This document shows positions 8,508 through 17,336 of a stretch of 41,608 bases of DNA, one piece after another (position 1 is the first letter of the stretch; each line of letters begins with the position of its first letter). The stretch covers positions 1 through 41,608 of the forward strand of contig CAZVPF010000023.1 of the NCBI GenBank assembly GCA_964628195.1. The letters are read 5' to 3'. The DNA comes from CAZVPF01 sp964628195. GTDB taxonomy: Bacteria; Planctomycetota; Phycisphaerae; Sedimentisphaerales; Anaerohalosphaeraceae. The notes under the pieces are model-generated. The model saw nothing but the letters and a program-made list of their open reading frames with translations. It was not told where the DNA came from and did no database searches. The translations under genes were made by a program, and so were the position numbers.

Positions 8508-10124
8508 ATGGCAAAACAAATGATGTATGAACAGCTCGCAAAGGACCAGCTCAAACAGGGGCTGGGCAAGCTCGCTTCTGCTGTGAAGGTCACTATGGGC
8601 CCGACAGGCAGGAACGTCCTTTTGCACAAGAGCTTCGGTTCGCCGAAAGTCACTAAAGACGGCGTGTCGGTAAGTAAAGAGATCGAACTGCCCCAGGCAT
8701 ACCAGAACATGGGCGCTAAAATGGTCAACGAAGTCGCATCTAAAACAAGCGACCTTGTGGGTGACGGAACCACAACGGCGACGGTTCTCGCCGAGGCTAT
8801 TTTCAACCTCGGTCTTAAGTATGTAACCGCCGGTGCCAACCCTGTCGCTATCCAGCGCGGAATATTAAAGGCAGTCGACACGGTTACAAGCTATATTGAG
8901 TCCGTTTCAAAGCCCGTAAAAGGGCACGACGATATCGCCAAAGTTGCCGCCATCAGCGCCAACAACAACCCGGAAGTCGGCGAAATTCTCGCCGAGGCGA
9001 TGGACAAGGTCGGCAAGGAAGGTGTTATAGAGGTCGAAGAAGGCAAGGGAATGACAACCGAGCTTAGCGTTGTCGAAGGTATGCAGTTCGACAAGGGGTA
9101 CATCTCGCCTTACTTCATGACGAGCGCGGACTCGCTGCAGGCGGTTCTCGAAGACGCTTACATCCTTCTCCACGAAAAGAAGATATCCAACATCCGCGAG
9201 CTTATTCCGCTGCTTGAAAAGATAGCGCAGACAGGCTCTCCGCTGCTTATAGTTGCAGAGGACATCGAGGGCGAGGCGCTTGCGGCACTGGTTATCAACA
9301 AGCTTCAGGGCGTTTTGAAAGTCTGTGCCGTGAAGGCTCCCGGCTTCGGCGACCGCAGGAAAGCGATGCTGCAGGACCTTGCGATACTCACAGGCGCGAC
9401 TGTCATTACCGAGGACCTTGGTATCAAGCTCGAAACTGTCGAGCTCTCTCAGCTCGGCCAGGCCAAGAAGATCGTCGTCGGCAAGGAAGACACAACCGTC
9501 ATCGAAGGCCAGGGTAAGAAAAAGGACATCACCGCACGCTGCGAGCAGATACGCAACCAGATCGAAAAGACCACGAGCAGCTACGACAAGGAAAAGCTCC
9601 AGGAACGTTTGGCCAAGCTGACCGGCGGTGTTGCAGTCATCAAGGCAGGGGCAGCAACCGAGACCGAGATGAAGGAAAAGAAGGACCTGCTCGACGATGC
9701 GCTGCACGCTACCAAAGCGGCTGCGCAGGAAGGGATAATACCCGGCGGCGGACTCGTTTTCCTCCGCGCGATCGAAGAATTGGGCAAGGCCCGCAGCAAG
9801 GTCAAGGGCGACGAGAAGATCGGCTTTGACATCATCGCCGACGCACTCAAGGTCCCGACCAGGCAGATAGTCGACAACACCGGTGCAGACGGTGAAGTCA
9901 TAGTCGAGGAAATACTCGAAAAGACCGGCAACACCGGATACAATGCCGCAACGGGCGAGTATGTTGACATGCTGAAGGCAGGTATCATCGACCCGGCAAA
10001 GGTCGCCAGAACCGCCCTGCAAAACGCAGCATCGGTCGCAGGCCTTATGCTGACGACCAATGTCGTCATTACCGACATCAAGGACGACGAGAAGGATAAC
10101 GTTATCACAGGCGCGATCTGCTGA
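8508..10124 (+). CDS. groEL2: 60-kDa chaperonin GroEL, tail-less paralogue
   Basis: A 538-residue second GroEL. The ATPase residues are kept (Asp51 in KDGVSVS, GDGTTTAT, DRRKAMLQD). It begins MAKQMMYEQLAKDQLKQG and ends VITGAIC, with no GGM tail. Its apical and N-terminal regions are clearly diverged from groEL1, so this is an old paralogue and not a recent copy. The ribosome site AAGGAGG is partly hidden in a hairpin. A separate substrate range is likely, but whether mixed rings form cannot be told. Confidence 0.94.
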   Translation: MAKQMMYEQLAKDQLKQGLGKLASAVKVTMGPTGRNVLLHKSFGSPKVTKDGVSVSKEIELPQAYQNMGAKMVNEVASKTSDLVGDGTTTATVLAEAIFNLGLKYVTAGANPVAIQRGILKAVDTVTSYIESVSKPVKGHDDIAKVAAISANNNPEVGEILAEAMDKVGKEGVIEVEEGKGMTTELSVVEGMQFDKGYISPYFMTSADSLQAVLEDAYILLHEKKISNIRELIPLLEKIAQTGSPLLIVAEDIEGEALAALVINKLQGVLKVCAVKAPGFGDRRKAMLQDLAILTGATVITEDLGIKLETVELSQLGQAKKIVVGKEDTTVIEGQGKKKDITARCEQIRNQIEKTTSSYDKEKLQERLAKLTGGVAVIKAGAATETEMKEKKDLLDDALHATKAAAQEGIIPGGGLVFLRAIEELGKARSKVKGDEKIGFDIIADALKVPTRQIVDNTGADGEVIVEEILEKTGNTGYNAATGEYVDMLKAGIIDPAKVARTALQNAASVAGLMLTTNVVITDIKDDEKDNVITGAIC

Positions 10125-10153
10125 CCGCGGCCTGAATACATAAATTTACACCT

Positions 10154-10184
10154 ATGGCCCGGTCACCATGCCGGGCCATTCTTT
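10154..10184 (+). terminator. Hairpin between groEL2 and dnaJ (terminator or attenuator)
   Basis: ATGGCCCGG (10154-10162) pairs perfectly with CCGGGCCAT (10171-10179) around an eight-base loop, followed by the modest T-rich TCTTTGATT. It may end part of the groE transcript and lower dnaJ-grpE expression. An alternative dnaJ start at 10168 lies inside this hairpin, which argues against that start. Confidence 0.6.
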
Positions 10185-10203
10185 GATTAAAACACGGATT
10201 ATC

Positions 10204-11337
10204 ATGGCTAAACAGGATTATTACGAAGTGCTCGGGGTTCAAAGAAATGCCTCACAGGACGATATAAAACGGTCCTACAGGCGGATGGCCATGAAATACC
10301 ATCCGGACAAAAACCCCGGCGACAAAGAGGCCGAGCAGAAATTCAAGGACTGCGCCGAAGCTTACGAGGTTCTTTCCAACCCCGACAAGCGAAAACGCTA
10401 CGACCAGTTCGGCCATGAGGGTCTGCGCGGAACAGGTATGCGCGACTACTCGCACATGAACGTCGACGACATCGGCGATATTTTCTCGGACATATTCGGT
10501 GATTTTTTCGGCGGGTCGCGCAGACGCCGGCAGGCAAGGCCAAACGCACCGGTTCGCGGATATGACCTCGAAACAACCGTCGAGCTTTCTCTTGAAGAGA
10601 TCGCCGCGGGAACAGAAAAAACCATCGAATTCACGCGGCAGGACACTTGCACATCATGCTCAGGCTCAGGTTGTGAAAAAGGCAAACAGCCCCAGCGCTG
10701 TCCCGCATGCGGCGGAACGGGCCAGGTCCAGAAAGCGGGCCTGGGAGGGTTTTTCCAGATGGTCTCAACCTGTCCCCAGTGCCGCGGAACCGGAAAGGTA
10801 ATAACCAATCCGTGTAAATCCTGTAAAGGCACAGGGACAGTTCCGAAAAAACGAACCATCAGTGTCAAAATTCCGGCAGGGGTTCACGAGGGTCAGGGAA
10901 TACGAGTCGCCGGAGAAGGCGAGCCCGGCAAGAACGGCGGACCGCGCGGGGACCTGTTCTGCTATGTCCGGGTAAAGGCCCACCCGTTTTACATGCGTGA
11001 CGGCAACAACCTCGTTGTGACGGTCCCCATCAGCTTCACCCAGGCCGCGCTCGGAGCGACTATCGATGTCCCAAGTCTTGAGGGAACAAAGCAGTTTAAG
11101 ATACCCTCAGGCACCCAGCACGGAAACATCTTCAGGATAAAAAACCAGGGGCTGCCCGACCTGCGGACCAAACAGCGCGGCGACGAACTGATTCGCGTCG
11201 CCATCGAAATACCAAGACACCTCAGCGGCGACCAGAAAAAACTGCTCCAGGCTTTCGCCGAAACAGAGGACAAAAACGTAATGCCCGAAAGCAAAGGGTT
11301 TTTCGATAAAATAAAAGATTATTTCGGTAATATATGA
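10204..11337 (+). CDS. dnaJ: Chaperone protein DnaJ
   Basis: A 377-residue type I J protein that brings clients to DnaK and triggers its ATPase. The J domain (1-70) has the HPD motif at residues 33-35. A short Gly/Phe-rich linker (GDIFSDIFGDFFGG) follows. Four zinc-binding CxxCxGxG repeats come next (CTSCSGSG, CPACGGTG, CPQCRGTG, CKSCKGTG), then the C-terminal client-binding domains. The start is ATG 10204 (MAKQDYYEVLGV) although no strong ribosome site precedes it. Its stop overlaps the grpE start, so the two are translationally coupled. dnaK is not in the window. Confidence 0.95.
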   Translation: MAKQDYYEVLGVQRNASQDDIKRSYRRMAMKYHPDKNPGDKEAEQKFKDCAEAYEVLSNPDKRKRYDQFGHEGLRGTGMRDYSHMNVDDIGDIFSDIFGDFFGGSRRRRQARPNAPVRGYDLETTVELSLEEIAAGTEKTIEFTRQDTCTSCSGSGCEKGKQPQRCPACGGTGQVQKAGLGGFFQMVSTCPQCRGTGKVITNPCKSCKGTGTVPKKRTISVKIPAGVHEGQGIRVAGEGEPGKNGGPRGDLFCYVRVKAHPFYMRDGNNLVVTVPISFTQAALGATIDVPSLEGTKQFKIPSGTQHGNIFRIKNQGLPDLRTKQRGDELIRVAIEIPRHLSGDQKKLLQAFAETEDKNVMPESKGFFDKIKDYFGNI

Positions 11338-12008
11338 TGGACAAAAAAGAGAAAAAAAAGCAAAAAGACAGCAAGGACCGTCCGAAGGACAGGCCGGAAA
11401 AGGACTCTGCCGAGATAAGCACGACTGAAAAAGAGCTTGTCGAAAAGATAGAGGAGCTCACTAAGGAAAAGGAGCAGCTTTTTCAGCAGCTTCAGCGGGT
11501 CAGCGCGGACTACGCAAACTACCAGCGACGGGCCCCAAAGCAGATCGAGGACAGTGTCGAGTATCAGAAAAAGGCTTTTATCCGTGCGCTGCTGCCGTCA
11601 CTGGACAACTTCGAGCACGCGATCAACGCCTCTCACAAAACAGAATCTGTCGGCGAGGTCGTCAAGGGTGTCGAAATGATCTTCTCTCACATGCTCGACG
11701 CACTGAAGTCTCAGGGTGTCAAGCAGATGGAAACCACAGGCGAGCAGTTCGACCCTAACCTGCACGAAGCAATGATGCGAAAAAGCGAACCCGACCAGCC
11801 GGACAACGCGGTCCTTGAGGAATTCCAGAAAGGATATATGTTCAAAGAGCAGGTCCTGCGCCCCGCGAAAGTAATTGTAAACAAGATTGAAACCGAACAG
11901 CCGCAGGACCAAAGCGTGCATATAGAGATAGAAGACGCCGATGAAGAAACCTCCGGCCGGGAAAATAACAGCGAACAAAACGAAAAACACAATGACAGCG
12001 AGGAATAA
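11334..12008 (+). CDS. grpE: Nucleotide exchange factor GrpE
   Basis: A 224-residue GrpE, which releases ADP from DnaK. A charged Lys/Asp/Glu-rich N-terminus leads into a long coiled coil (ELVEKIEELTKEKEQLFQQL, then RVSADYANYQRR). The beta domain with GVKQMETTGEQFDPNLHEAM and GYMFKEQVLRPAKVIVNK is characteristic. The C-terminal tail of about 30 residues is acidic and polar and looks disordered. The ATG at 11334 overlaps the dnaJ TGA as ATGA; a second ATG at 11337 is equally possible. Confidence 0.93.
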   Translation: MMDKKEKKKQKDSKDRPKDRPEKDSAEISTTEKELVEKIEELTKEKEQLFQQLQRVSADYANYQRRAPKQIEDSVEYQKKAFIRALLPSLDNFEHAINASHKTESVGEVVKGVEMIFSHMLDALKSQGVKQMETTGEQFDPNLHEAMMRKSEPDQPDNAVLEEFQKGYMFKEQVLRPAKVIVNKIETEQPQDQSVHIEIEDADEETSGRENNSEQNEKHNDSEE

Positions 12009-12010
12009 AA

Positions 12011-12346
12011 ATGCCTACCTATGAGTACCAGTGCCAGGCCTGTGACCATACGTTTGAAAAGTTTCAGTCAATAACCGCAAAGCCGATCAAAAAATGTCCC
12101 GAATGCGGCAAGATGAAGGTCGTCCGCCTGCTCGGAACCGGCGCGGGGATCATCTTCAAAGGCTCGGGGTTCTACGAAACGGACTACCGCTCAGACTCAT
12201 ACAAAAAAGGCGCAGAAAGCGAAAAACCCAAGTCGGATAAAAAGTCCGACTCCTGCGGCTCATGCCCGGCAAAGGAAAAATGCGACACCGCGGCGTCGAC
12301 AAAATCCGAGAACAAGACAAAAGAACCGAAAGCCAAACCCGCGTAA
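12011..12346 (+). CDS. FmdB-family zinc-ribbon protein
   Basis: A 111-residue protein whose first 60 residues match the FmdB/CxxC_CXXC_SSSS putative regulatory family: MPTYEYQCQACDHTFE with C8 and C11, then CPEC with C29 and C32, giving a four-cysteine zinc ribbon, followed by GSGFYETDYRS. The rest is Lys/Ser-rich with a further cysteine cluster (CGSCPAKEKC). It starts two bases after the grpE stop, so it is part of the chaperone operon. The family's biochemical role is not established; despite its name it should not be taken as a formamidase regulator. Confidence 0.82.
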   Translation: MPTYEYQCQACDHTFEKFQSITAKPIKKCPECGKMKVVRLLGTGAGIIFKGSGFYETDYRSDSYKKGAESEKPKSDKKSDSCGSCPAKEKCDTAASTKSENKTKEPKAKPA

Positions 12347-12386
12347 GTTGGCTTTAACATTCAATCGACATGCGGCAGAACCACGG

Positions 12387-14018
12387 TTAAACAATTTCGT
12401 ATATCGAATACGAAACCGGTGCCTGTGAAATAACCAGTCCGTTTTGCGAGTCGCTTAATTTTGCCTTTGTACCCATCAGTAATTTCATTCCATCGCTGCG
12501 GACAGCTTTCAAAGACGTTTCGGCAGTGACTTTTCTGCCGGCAGGGTTTATGCAGACAAGCACACGAGACCTGCCCTTTCTGCGAATATATATAAAGGGG
12601 TAACCGCCGTTTTCGGCATAAACAGGTTCGAACTTTCCGCCGGTATTAAATACGGGCATATCTTTTCTCAGTTGAATAAGCTTCCTGACTTCGTTCAGCA
12701 GCGACCCGTCCCTTTGGCGCTGACTTTCGACTGTGGGGCGGTTCTTGCGATTATCGACGGGCAGGTAAAGCCTGCTGGGCTTTGACCTCGAAAAGCCCGC
12801 ATTTTTACCGTCATTCCACTGCATAGGAGTCCTGACACCTGTTCGCTTATAGGCACCCTCTTTTGAAGGCAGCCCGTTTATCTGACGCATCGCTATCTCA
12901 TCACCGTAATAGACAAACGGAAGGGCGGGCATCGTCATAAGGAACGCGAAAATAACCTTAAGTTCCCGCTGGTTCCGCGCGATGCTCAGCCGGAATATAT
13001 CATGATTGCCCGAAGGTATTGCTATGAACCCCTTGCTGCGAACCTTTTTATATTCACTCATAAACGGCCTTAAAAAACCGTTAATATCGCCCTTGCCCTT
13101 TTTGTCGAAATAACTGTCACCTGGCGTGAAAAACCTCGCATTGTAACGGTCACGCCCGGATTCATAATGAAACAGCCTCGAATAATAACCATTCTTCCTC
13201 GGCAGGAGCATATCGACGTTAAACCCGGACTTTATCGACTCAACAGGGCTTGACCACTCCGAAATGAACGCCGCCTCGGGATAATTACCGTTCATCTCTT
13301 CAAAGACACTCTGCCAGAGCCTGATGCCCTCCCGCCAGCCCCTGTCGTTCTTTATGAGCGAAAACGCCATATCCACACGAAAACCCGCTGCCCCCATATC
13401 CAGCCAGTAACGCATTATCTTTATCATTTCACGGCGGAGCTGCCTGGCGGCGGTGTGGTCGACCGGCAGCTGCCAGGTTTTGCCCGGTTCGGGTTTTGCA
13501 AAACCGTAATTCAGCGCGGGCTGGGACCAGTGAAAGTTAACCGCGAAGTTGCCGTCCCTTTCGGCATAGCCTCTTATGCACTTCATCGGCGGGGTGGTGT
13601 CGGATACCATGCTGTCGGTCCAGATGTACCAGTCGCTGTACTTGTTTCTTTTCGCTTTGCAGGATTCGAGAAACCATGGATGGTCGATAGAGGTATGCCC
13701 GGGAACCATGTCGAGGCACACCTTGATACCCTTGCTGTCCGCTTCCCTGAATAAGCGTTTCATATCCGCGTTGCTGCCGTACCTGGGCGCAACTTTATAG
13801 TAATCCCTGACATCGTAACCGGCATCGTTGAACGGCGAGTCATAGCACGGGTTGATCCACAGAGCATTTACACCGAGCCATTGAAGATAATCAAGCTTCG
13901 ATATGATTCCCTTGATGTCCCCTGTTCCATCACCGTTTGAATCGGCAAAACTTGCCGGAAAGATTTGATAAAACACCGCATCACTGAGCCACGAAGGCTT
14001 TTTATTTTTCTCAGGCAT
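12387..14018 (-). CDS. GH13 alpha-glucosidase / trehalose-synthase-like enzyme
   Basis: A 543-residue glycoside hydrolase family 13 enzyme acting on alpha-glucosides. The TIM barrel opens with AVFYQIFPASFADSNGDGTGD (a calcium-type loop). Catalytic residues are visible: nucleophile Asp216 in GFRVDMA, acid/base Glu254 in FISEW, and the stabilising Asp340 in SGNHD. The C-terminal 70 residues form the usual beta-sandwich. There is no signal peptide, so it is cytoplasmic, acting on imported oligosaccharides or internal glucans. Layout and motifs resemble oligo-1,6-glucosidase and trehalose synthase, but I cannot assign the subfamily. It lies 25 bases after corA on the same strand and is convergent with fmdB. 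Confidence 0.85.
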   Translation of the reverse strand: MPEKNKKPSWLSDAVFYQIFPASFADSNGDGTGDIKGIISKLDYLQWLGVNALWINPCYDSPFNDAGYDVRDYYKVAPRYGSNADMKRLFREADSKGIKVCLDMVPGHTSIDHPWFLESCKAKRNKYSDWYIWTDSMVSDTTPPMKCIRGYAERDGNFAVNFHWSQPALNYGFAKPEPGKTWQLPVDHTAARQLRREMIKIMRYWLDMGAAGFRVDMAFSLIKNDRGWREGIRLWQSVFEEMNGNYPEAAFISEWSSPVESIKSGFNVDMLLPRKNGYYSRLFHYESGRDRYNARFFTPGDSYFDKKGKGDINGFLRPFMSEYKKVRSKGFIAIPSGNHDIFRLSIARNQRELKVIFAFLMTMPALPFVYYGDEIAMRQINGLPSKEGAYKRTGVRTPMQWNDGKNAGFSRSKPSRLYLPVDNRKNRPTVESQRQRDGSLLNEVRKLIQLRKDMPVFNTGGKFEPVYAENGGYPFIYIRRKGRSRVLVCINPAGRKVTAETSLKAVRSDGMKLLMGTKAKLSDSQNGLVISQAPVSYSIYEIV

Positions 14019-14043
14019 ATCCCAACCAAAATAATATTAATAA

Positions 14044-15108
14044 CTAAAGCCACTTCTTGAACTTGAAGTAGCAGAACATCAAAAACACACAGCCGGTAAT
14101 TATACCCCAGAACCCCCACGGGTACATCCAGGCGATGCCAAGCTCCGGCATGTGCTCAAAATTCATTCCGTAAATTCCGGCGACAAAACTGAGCGGTATG
14201 AATATCGTCGCGATTATCGTCAAAACCTTCATAACGTCATTGGTCTTGTTGCCGACACACGAAAGGTAAAGGTCAGTCAGCCCGCCTACAATATCCCTCA
14301 TGCTCTCGATTGTCTCAATAACCTGCACGCTGTGGTCGTAAAGGTCCCTCAGGTAAGGTGTCATCTCATCGCCGACAATCCCGCTCTCGTCTCTCATCAG
14401 CCCTGTTACTATCTCACGAACGGGCCAGACCGACCGCCTTATTACCGCAAGTTCCGTCCGCAGCAGGTTTATATGCTGTATCTGCACGGACCTGGGCGAA
14501 TTCATTACCGCCTCCTGAACGTGCTCGATCCGCTCCGAAATACCCTGCAGCACAATAAAATAATTGTCTATGACCGCGTCAATCAGGCAGTACAGCAGGT
14601 AATCGGCGCCCATTTTTCGCACCCTGCCGGTATTATCCAAGAGCCTTTTCCTTATATGTTCAAAAACATCGCCCGTCTTTTCCTGAAAAGTAAGCACGGT
14701 ACGCCCTTCGAGTATCATGCAGACCTGCTCGAGGTCAATACCTTCCTGCCCGCTTGTTATCATATTAACTACCGCAAACGCCCGGCTGTCCGAAACCTCA
14801 ATCTTCGGATGCTGGGACCTGCTGATGATGTCCTCCAGTATAAGAGGTCCTATTTCAAACTGCCCGGCGATGCTCTTAACGGCCTCGGTATCGCTTACCC
14901 CGTCGACATTGAGCCACAAGACGCCTTGCTTAGACTTAAACTCCAGCACATCAGAGGCCTTGTCAAGCGTTGCTTTTTCAATCGAATCGGGCTGATAATT
15001 AATCGCCGTTATTACCGCAGGCTTTGGCGGGGTTTCGGTTATAATCGTACCGGGCGGCATAAAAGCCTTTCGCACATGTCTCTTGAGTATTTTACTGAGT
15101 ATCATCAT
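14044..15108 (-). CDS. corA: CorA-type magnesium/cobalt channel
   Basis: A 354-residue CorA-family channel that brings Mg2+ into the cell. A large cytoplasmic N-terminal domain with long helices leads to two C-terminal membrane helices. The pore signature YGMN is at about 313-316, after IFIPLSFVAGI, and a second membrane segment and the basic tail KFKKWL follow. The loop after GMN (FEHMPELG) has the usual acidic residue pattern. The start, ATG 15108 with a second ATG next to it, lies behind AGGGGG. Confidence 0.93.
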   Translation of the reverse strand: MMILSKILKRHVRKAFMPPGTIITETPPKPAVITAINYQPDSIEKATLDKASDVLEFKSKQGVLWLNVDGVSDTEAVKSIAGQFEIGPLILEDIISRSQHPKIEVSDSRAFAVVNMITSGQEGIDLEQVCMILEGRTVLTFQEKTGDVFEHIRKRLLDNTGRVRKMGADYLLYCLIDAVIDNYFIVLQGISERIEHVQEAVMNSPRSVQIQHINLLRTELAVIRRSVWPVREIVTGLMRDESGIVGDEMTPYLRDLYDHSVQVIETIESMRDIVGGLTDLYLSCVGNKTNDVMKVLTIIATIFIPLSFVAGIYGMNFEHMPELGIAWMYPWGFWGIITGCVFLMFCYFKFKKWL

Positions 15109-15161
15109 TTCAAGGCCCCCTGAAAAAATTTCAGAATTTACATCCCGCTCTATATTACCTG

Positions 15162-15899
15162 CTATCGCACCGGGGCAAACCCAAGTTTCATTACCCGCTG
15201 TTCTATCGTAATGTGCTCAAGCCTTATCCGCCTGTCCTTTCCGGCAGGGAATACCGGAACAAAGGGTTTGTTTTCAACGGCGGCAAGGACAATATCCCGG
15301 ATCATTTTCATTTCCTGACGAACCGCCGCACTGTCTGAAGGGTCGGCAGGGGCCATTACGCCCGACTGCTCGGCTGCCTGCATCGCAAGCTTTTTGGCAA
15401 GGGGTGTAATGTTCAAGCTGCCGGCTTTTATCTTGTCGATGTTCAAAACCAGGTCGCCGGATTCGTTGACCTCCGGGCCGGCCTCCAGGGTCGCAATGAA
15501 ATCCGCCCCGAGCGTTACCGGGCATATTACAGCAAGCAGCCCCTCTTCAAAACTTACCTGCGGTATCCCTATCGTCGCCGCATCCGAAACGATAGGCCAT
15601 GAAAAACCGAACATCTCCGAAAGCGTCTGGTTATCGCTCAAAATATCGTTGAGTCCCTGCTGCTCAACAACTATCTCAAAAGGCTCGTCGAGCTGTATCT
15701 TGTTAAAAAACTGCGGGCCAAGGTCGTTGGTCAGATAGGTGCTTACCTTCCCGTCGGCCCTGGGCTGCGGAGCGACATAATCCCCGGGCCGTGAATGCAT
15801 CATCGAATAAACCGCTATGACCGACACACACGCTATCAAAACAGCCGCAAAAACGGCAAACAAAACAACCTTAAAACTATTTTTCCGCTTTTTAGTCAT
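15162..15899 (-). CDS. Membrane-anchored protein of unknown function
   Basis: A 245-residue protein with a basic N-terminus (MTKKRKNSFK), one membrane helix at about residues 11-32, and an extracytoplasmic domain. The motif FEIVVEQQGLNDIL followed by beta-rich segments recalls proteins of the YpmS/DUF2140 type, but the match is weak and I do not assign it. It ends 53 bases before corA and begins 15 bases after plsC, so it belongs to the cmk-plsC cluster. An envelope role is plausible only from its topology and from its lipid-synthesis neighbour. Confidence 0.7.
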   Translation of the reverse strand: MTKKRKNSFKVVLFAVFAAVLIACVSVIAVYSMMHSRPGDYVAPQPRADGKVSTYLTNDLGPQFFNKIQLDEPFEIVVEQQGLNDILSDNQTLSEMFGFSWPIVSDAATIGIPQVSFEEGLLAVICPVTLGADFIATLEAGPEVNESGDLVLNIDKIKAGSLNITPLAKKLAMQAAEQSGVMAPADPSDSAAVRQEMKMIRDIVLAAVENKPFVPVFPAGKDRRIRLEHITIEQRVMKLGFAPVR

Positions 15900-15914
15900 A
15901 GTCTTTACTTGTGC

Positions 15915-16643
15915 CTAACTTTTATCTTTCAAAACATTTTCTTGCGTTTCGGTGCCGGCATCTTCACACTGCTGTCCTTCAAACACCGAGTAGTCAAAAG
16001 GCTCCCTGCCCATATTTTTCCTGCAATGATTCTGCATCTGCCGCATCGTGCTGGTAACAAGCTCCGCGAATTTTTCCTCGCCAAGCTCGGAAAGTTTCTC
16101 GGGGCCTATCGGCCGGCCGTACTCGATGGATATCCTGTGGCCTATGCCGGGCAGTTTCTTATCCCTGGGCCATGCCTCAAAGGCGCCCTCTATAACCATG
16201 GGAATAACCGGAACCCTGGCCCGCTTGATAACGATGCCGAACCCGGCCTTGATCTCGGCGATCCTGCCGTCCCTGGTCCGCGTCGCCTCGGGATAGATAC
16301 ATACCGACCTGCCGCCTTTGAGCAGCGATATTATCTCCTTTATGCACTTGAGGTCCGCCTGGCCGCGCTTTATCGGTATCGCGCTTAGCATACTTATAAA
16401 CCGCCCCAGCACAGGCATCTGCCACAGGCTGTCCCGCGCTACAAAAACGAGGCGACGGCGAATACCGGACTGGCAGAACATCGGGTCGAGAAAACTCTGA
16501 TGGTTGCTCAAAAGGAGATACGCGCTGTTTTTCGGCACATTCTCCGTGCCGTAATGTTTGATTCGATAACTGACCGTAATAAAACCAACCGCTACGGCCC
16601 TGCTTATACAATAAACTATTCCATAGATGATCTTTTTAAACAT
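15915..16643 (-). CDS. plsC: 1-acyl-sn-glycerol-3-phosphate acyltransferase (PlsC family)
   Basis: A 242-residue acyltransferase that adds the second acyl chain to make phosphatidic acid at the inner membrane. The catalytic NHQSFLD motif has His48 and Asp53, and the glycerol-phosphate-binding motif YPEATRTRDG lies at 117-126. A hydrophobic N-terminal segment anchors it. The start ATG 16643 follows GGAAGAG. Its first 28 bases overlap the end of cmk, a cmk-plsC coupling known from many bacteria. Confidence 0.9.
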   Translation of the reverse strand: MFKKIIYGIVYCISRAVAVGFITVSYRIKHYGTENVPKNSAYLLLSNHQSFLDPMFCQSGIRRRLVFVARDSLWQMPVLGRFISMLSAIPIKRGQADLKCIKEIISLLKGGRSVCIYPEATRTRDGRIAEIKAGFGIVIKRARVPVIPMVIEGAFEAWPRDKKLPGIGHRISIEYGRPIGPEKLSELGEEKFAELVTSTMRQMQNHCRKNMGREPFDYSVFEGQQCEDAGTETQENVLKDKS

Positions 16644-17335
16644 TTCTCTTCCACAATCGCCACCAATTTACTTACAACTTTCTCTATACTCATATCCGAG
16701 GTGTCAACAATTACCGCGTCATCTGCACACTTTAAGGGCCCAACCTGCCTGCTGCGGTCCGATTCATCCCGCGCGGCGATCTGCTCTTTAAGCTCATCGA
16801 TATCCACCTGCTGACCCTGTTGCTTAAGCTCTTTATAACGCCTTGCTGCCCTTTCCTCTATCGAAGCGTCAAGAAATATTTTCGCCGCAGCATTTGGAAA
16901 AACCGCTGTGCCCTGATCCCTGCCCTCCGTAACCACCTTGTCATATTTTCCCGCAAGTTTTCTTTGCATCTCAACGAGCCTCTGGCGCACCGCAGGTTCC
17001 CTTGCAAGGAATTTCACGTTTACCGTAACTTCGTTTTGCCGAATCTTTTCGGAAACATCCCGGCCGTTAAGCGTTACACCGATAGGCCGAAGCGCAAAAT
17101 CAAACTCAACACGCGCCCGCTGCATCTGCGCAAGAACACATTCGGTATCCTCAAGCTCGCACCCTGCCTCAATTGCCGCAAGGGTAAAAACCCTGTACAT
17201 CGCACCGGTATCGAGAAACGCCGCGCCGATTTTGTCAGCGAGCATCCGCGCGACCGTGCTTTTGCCGCTGCCTGCCGGTCCGTCAACCGTAACAACGAAA
17301 CCGCCGTCGCCACTTACCGGTTCTCTTGCTGCCAT
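16616..17335 (-). CDS. cmk: Cytidylate kinase
   Basis: A 239-residue (d)CMP kinase that makes (d)CDP for nucleic acid and CDP-lipid synthesis. The P-loop GPAGSGKST is at residues 19-27, followed by FLDTGAMYR, the CMP-binding VTEGRDQGTAVFP and the lid segment FLDASIEERAARRYKEL. Length is normal. It starts one base after the stop of the GAF-phosphatase gene and overlaps plsC by 28 bases. Confidence 0.93.
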   Translation of the reverse strand: MAAREPVSGDGGFVVTVDGPAGSGKSTVARMLADKIGAAFLDTGAMYRVFTLAAIEAGCELEDTECVLAQMQRARVEFDFALRPIGVTLNGRDVSEKIRQNEVTVNVKFLAREPAVRQRLVEMQRKLAGKYDKVVTEGRDQGTAVFPNAAAKIFLDASIEERAARRYKELKQQGQQVDIDELKEQIAARDESDRSRQVGPLKCADDAVIVDTSDMSIEKVVSKLVAIVEEKCLKRSSME

Positions 17336-17336
17336 C

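Noticed and set aside
10168..10203. Upstream ATG for dnaJ
   Set aside because: It lies inside a perfect terminator-like hairpin, and the J domain starts properly at 10204.
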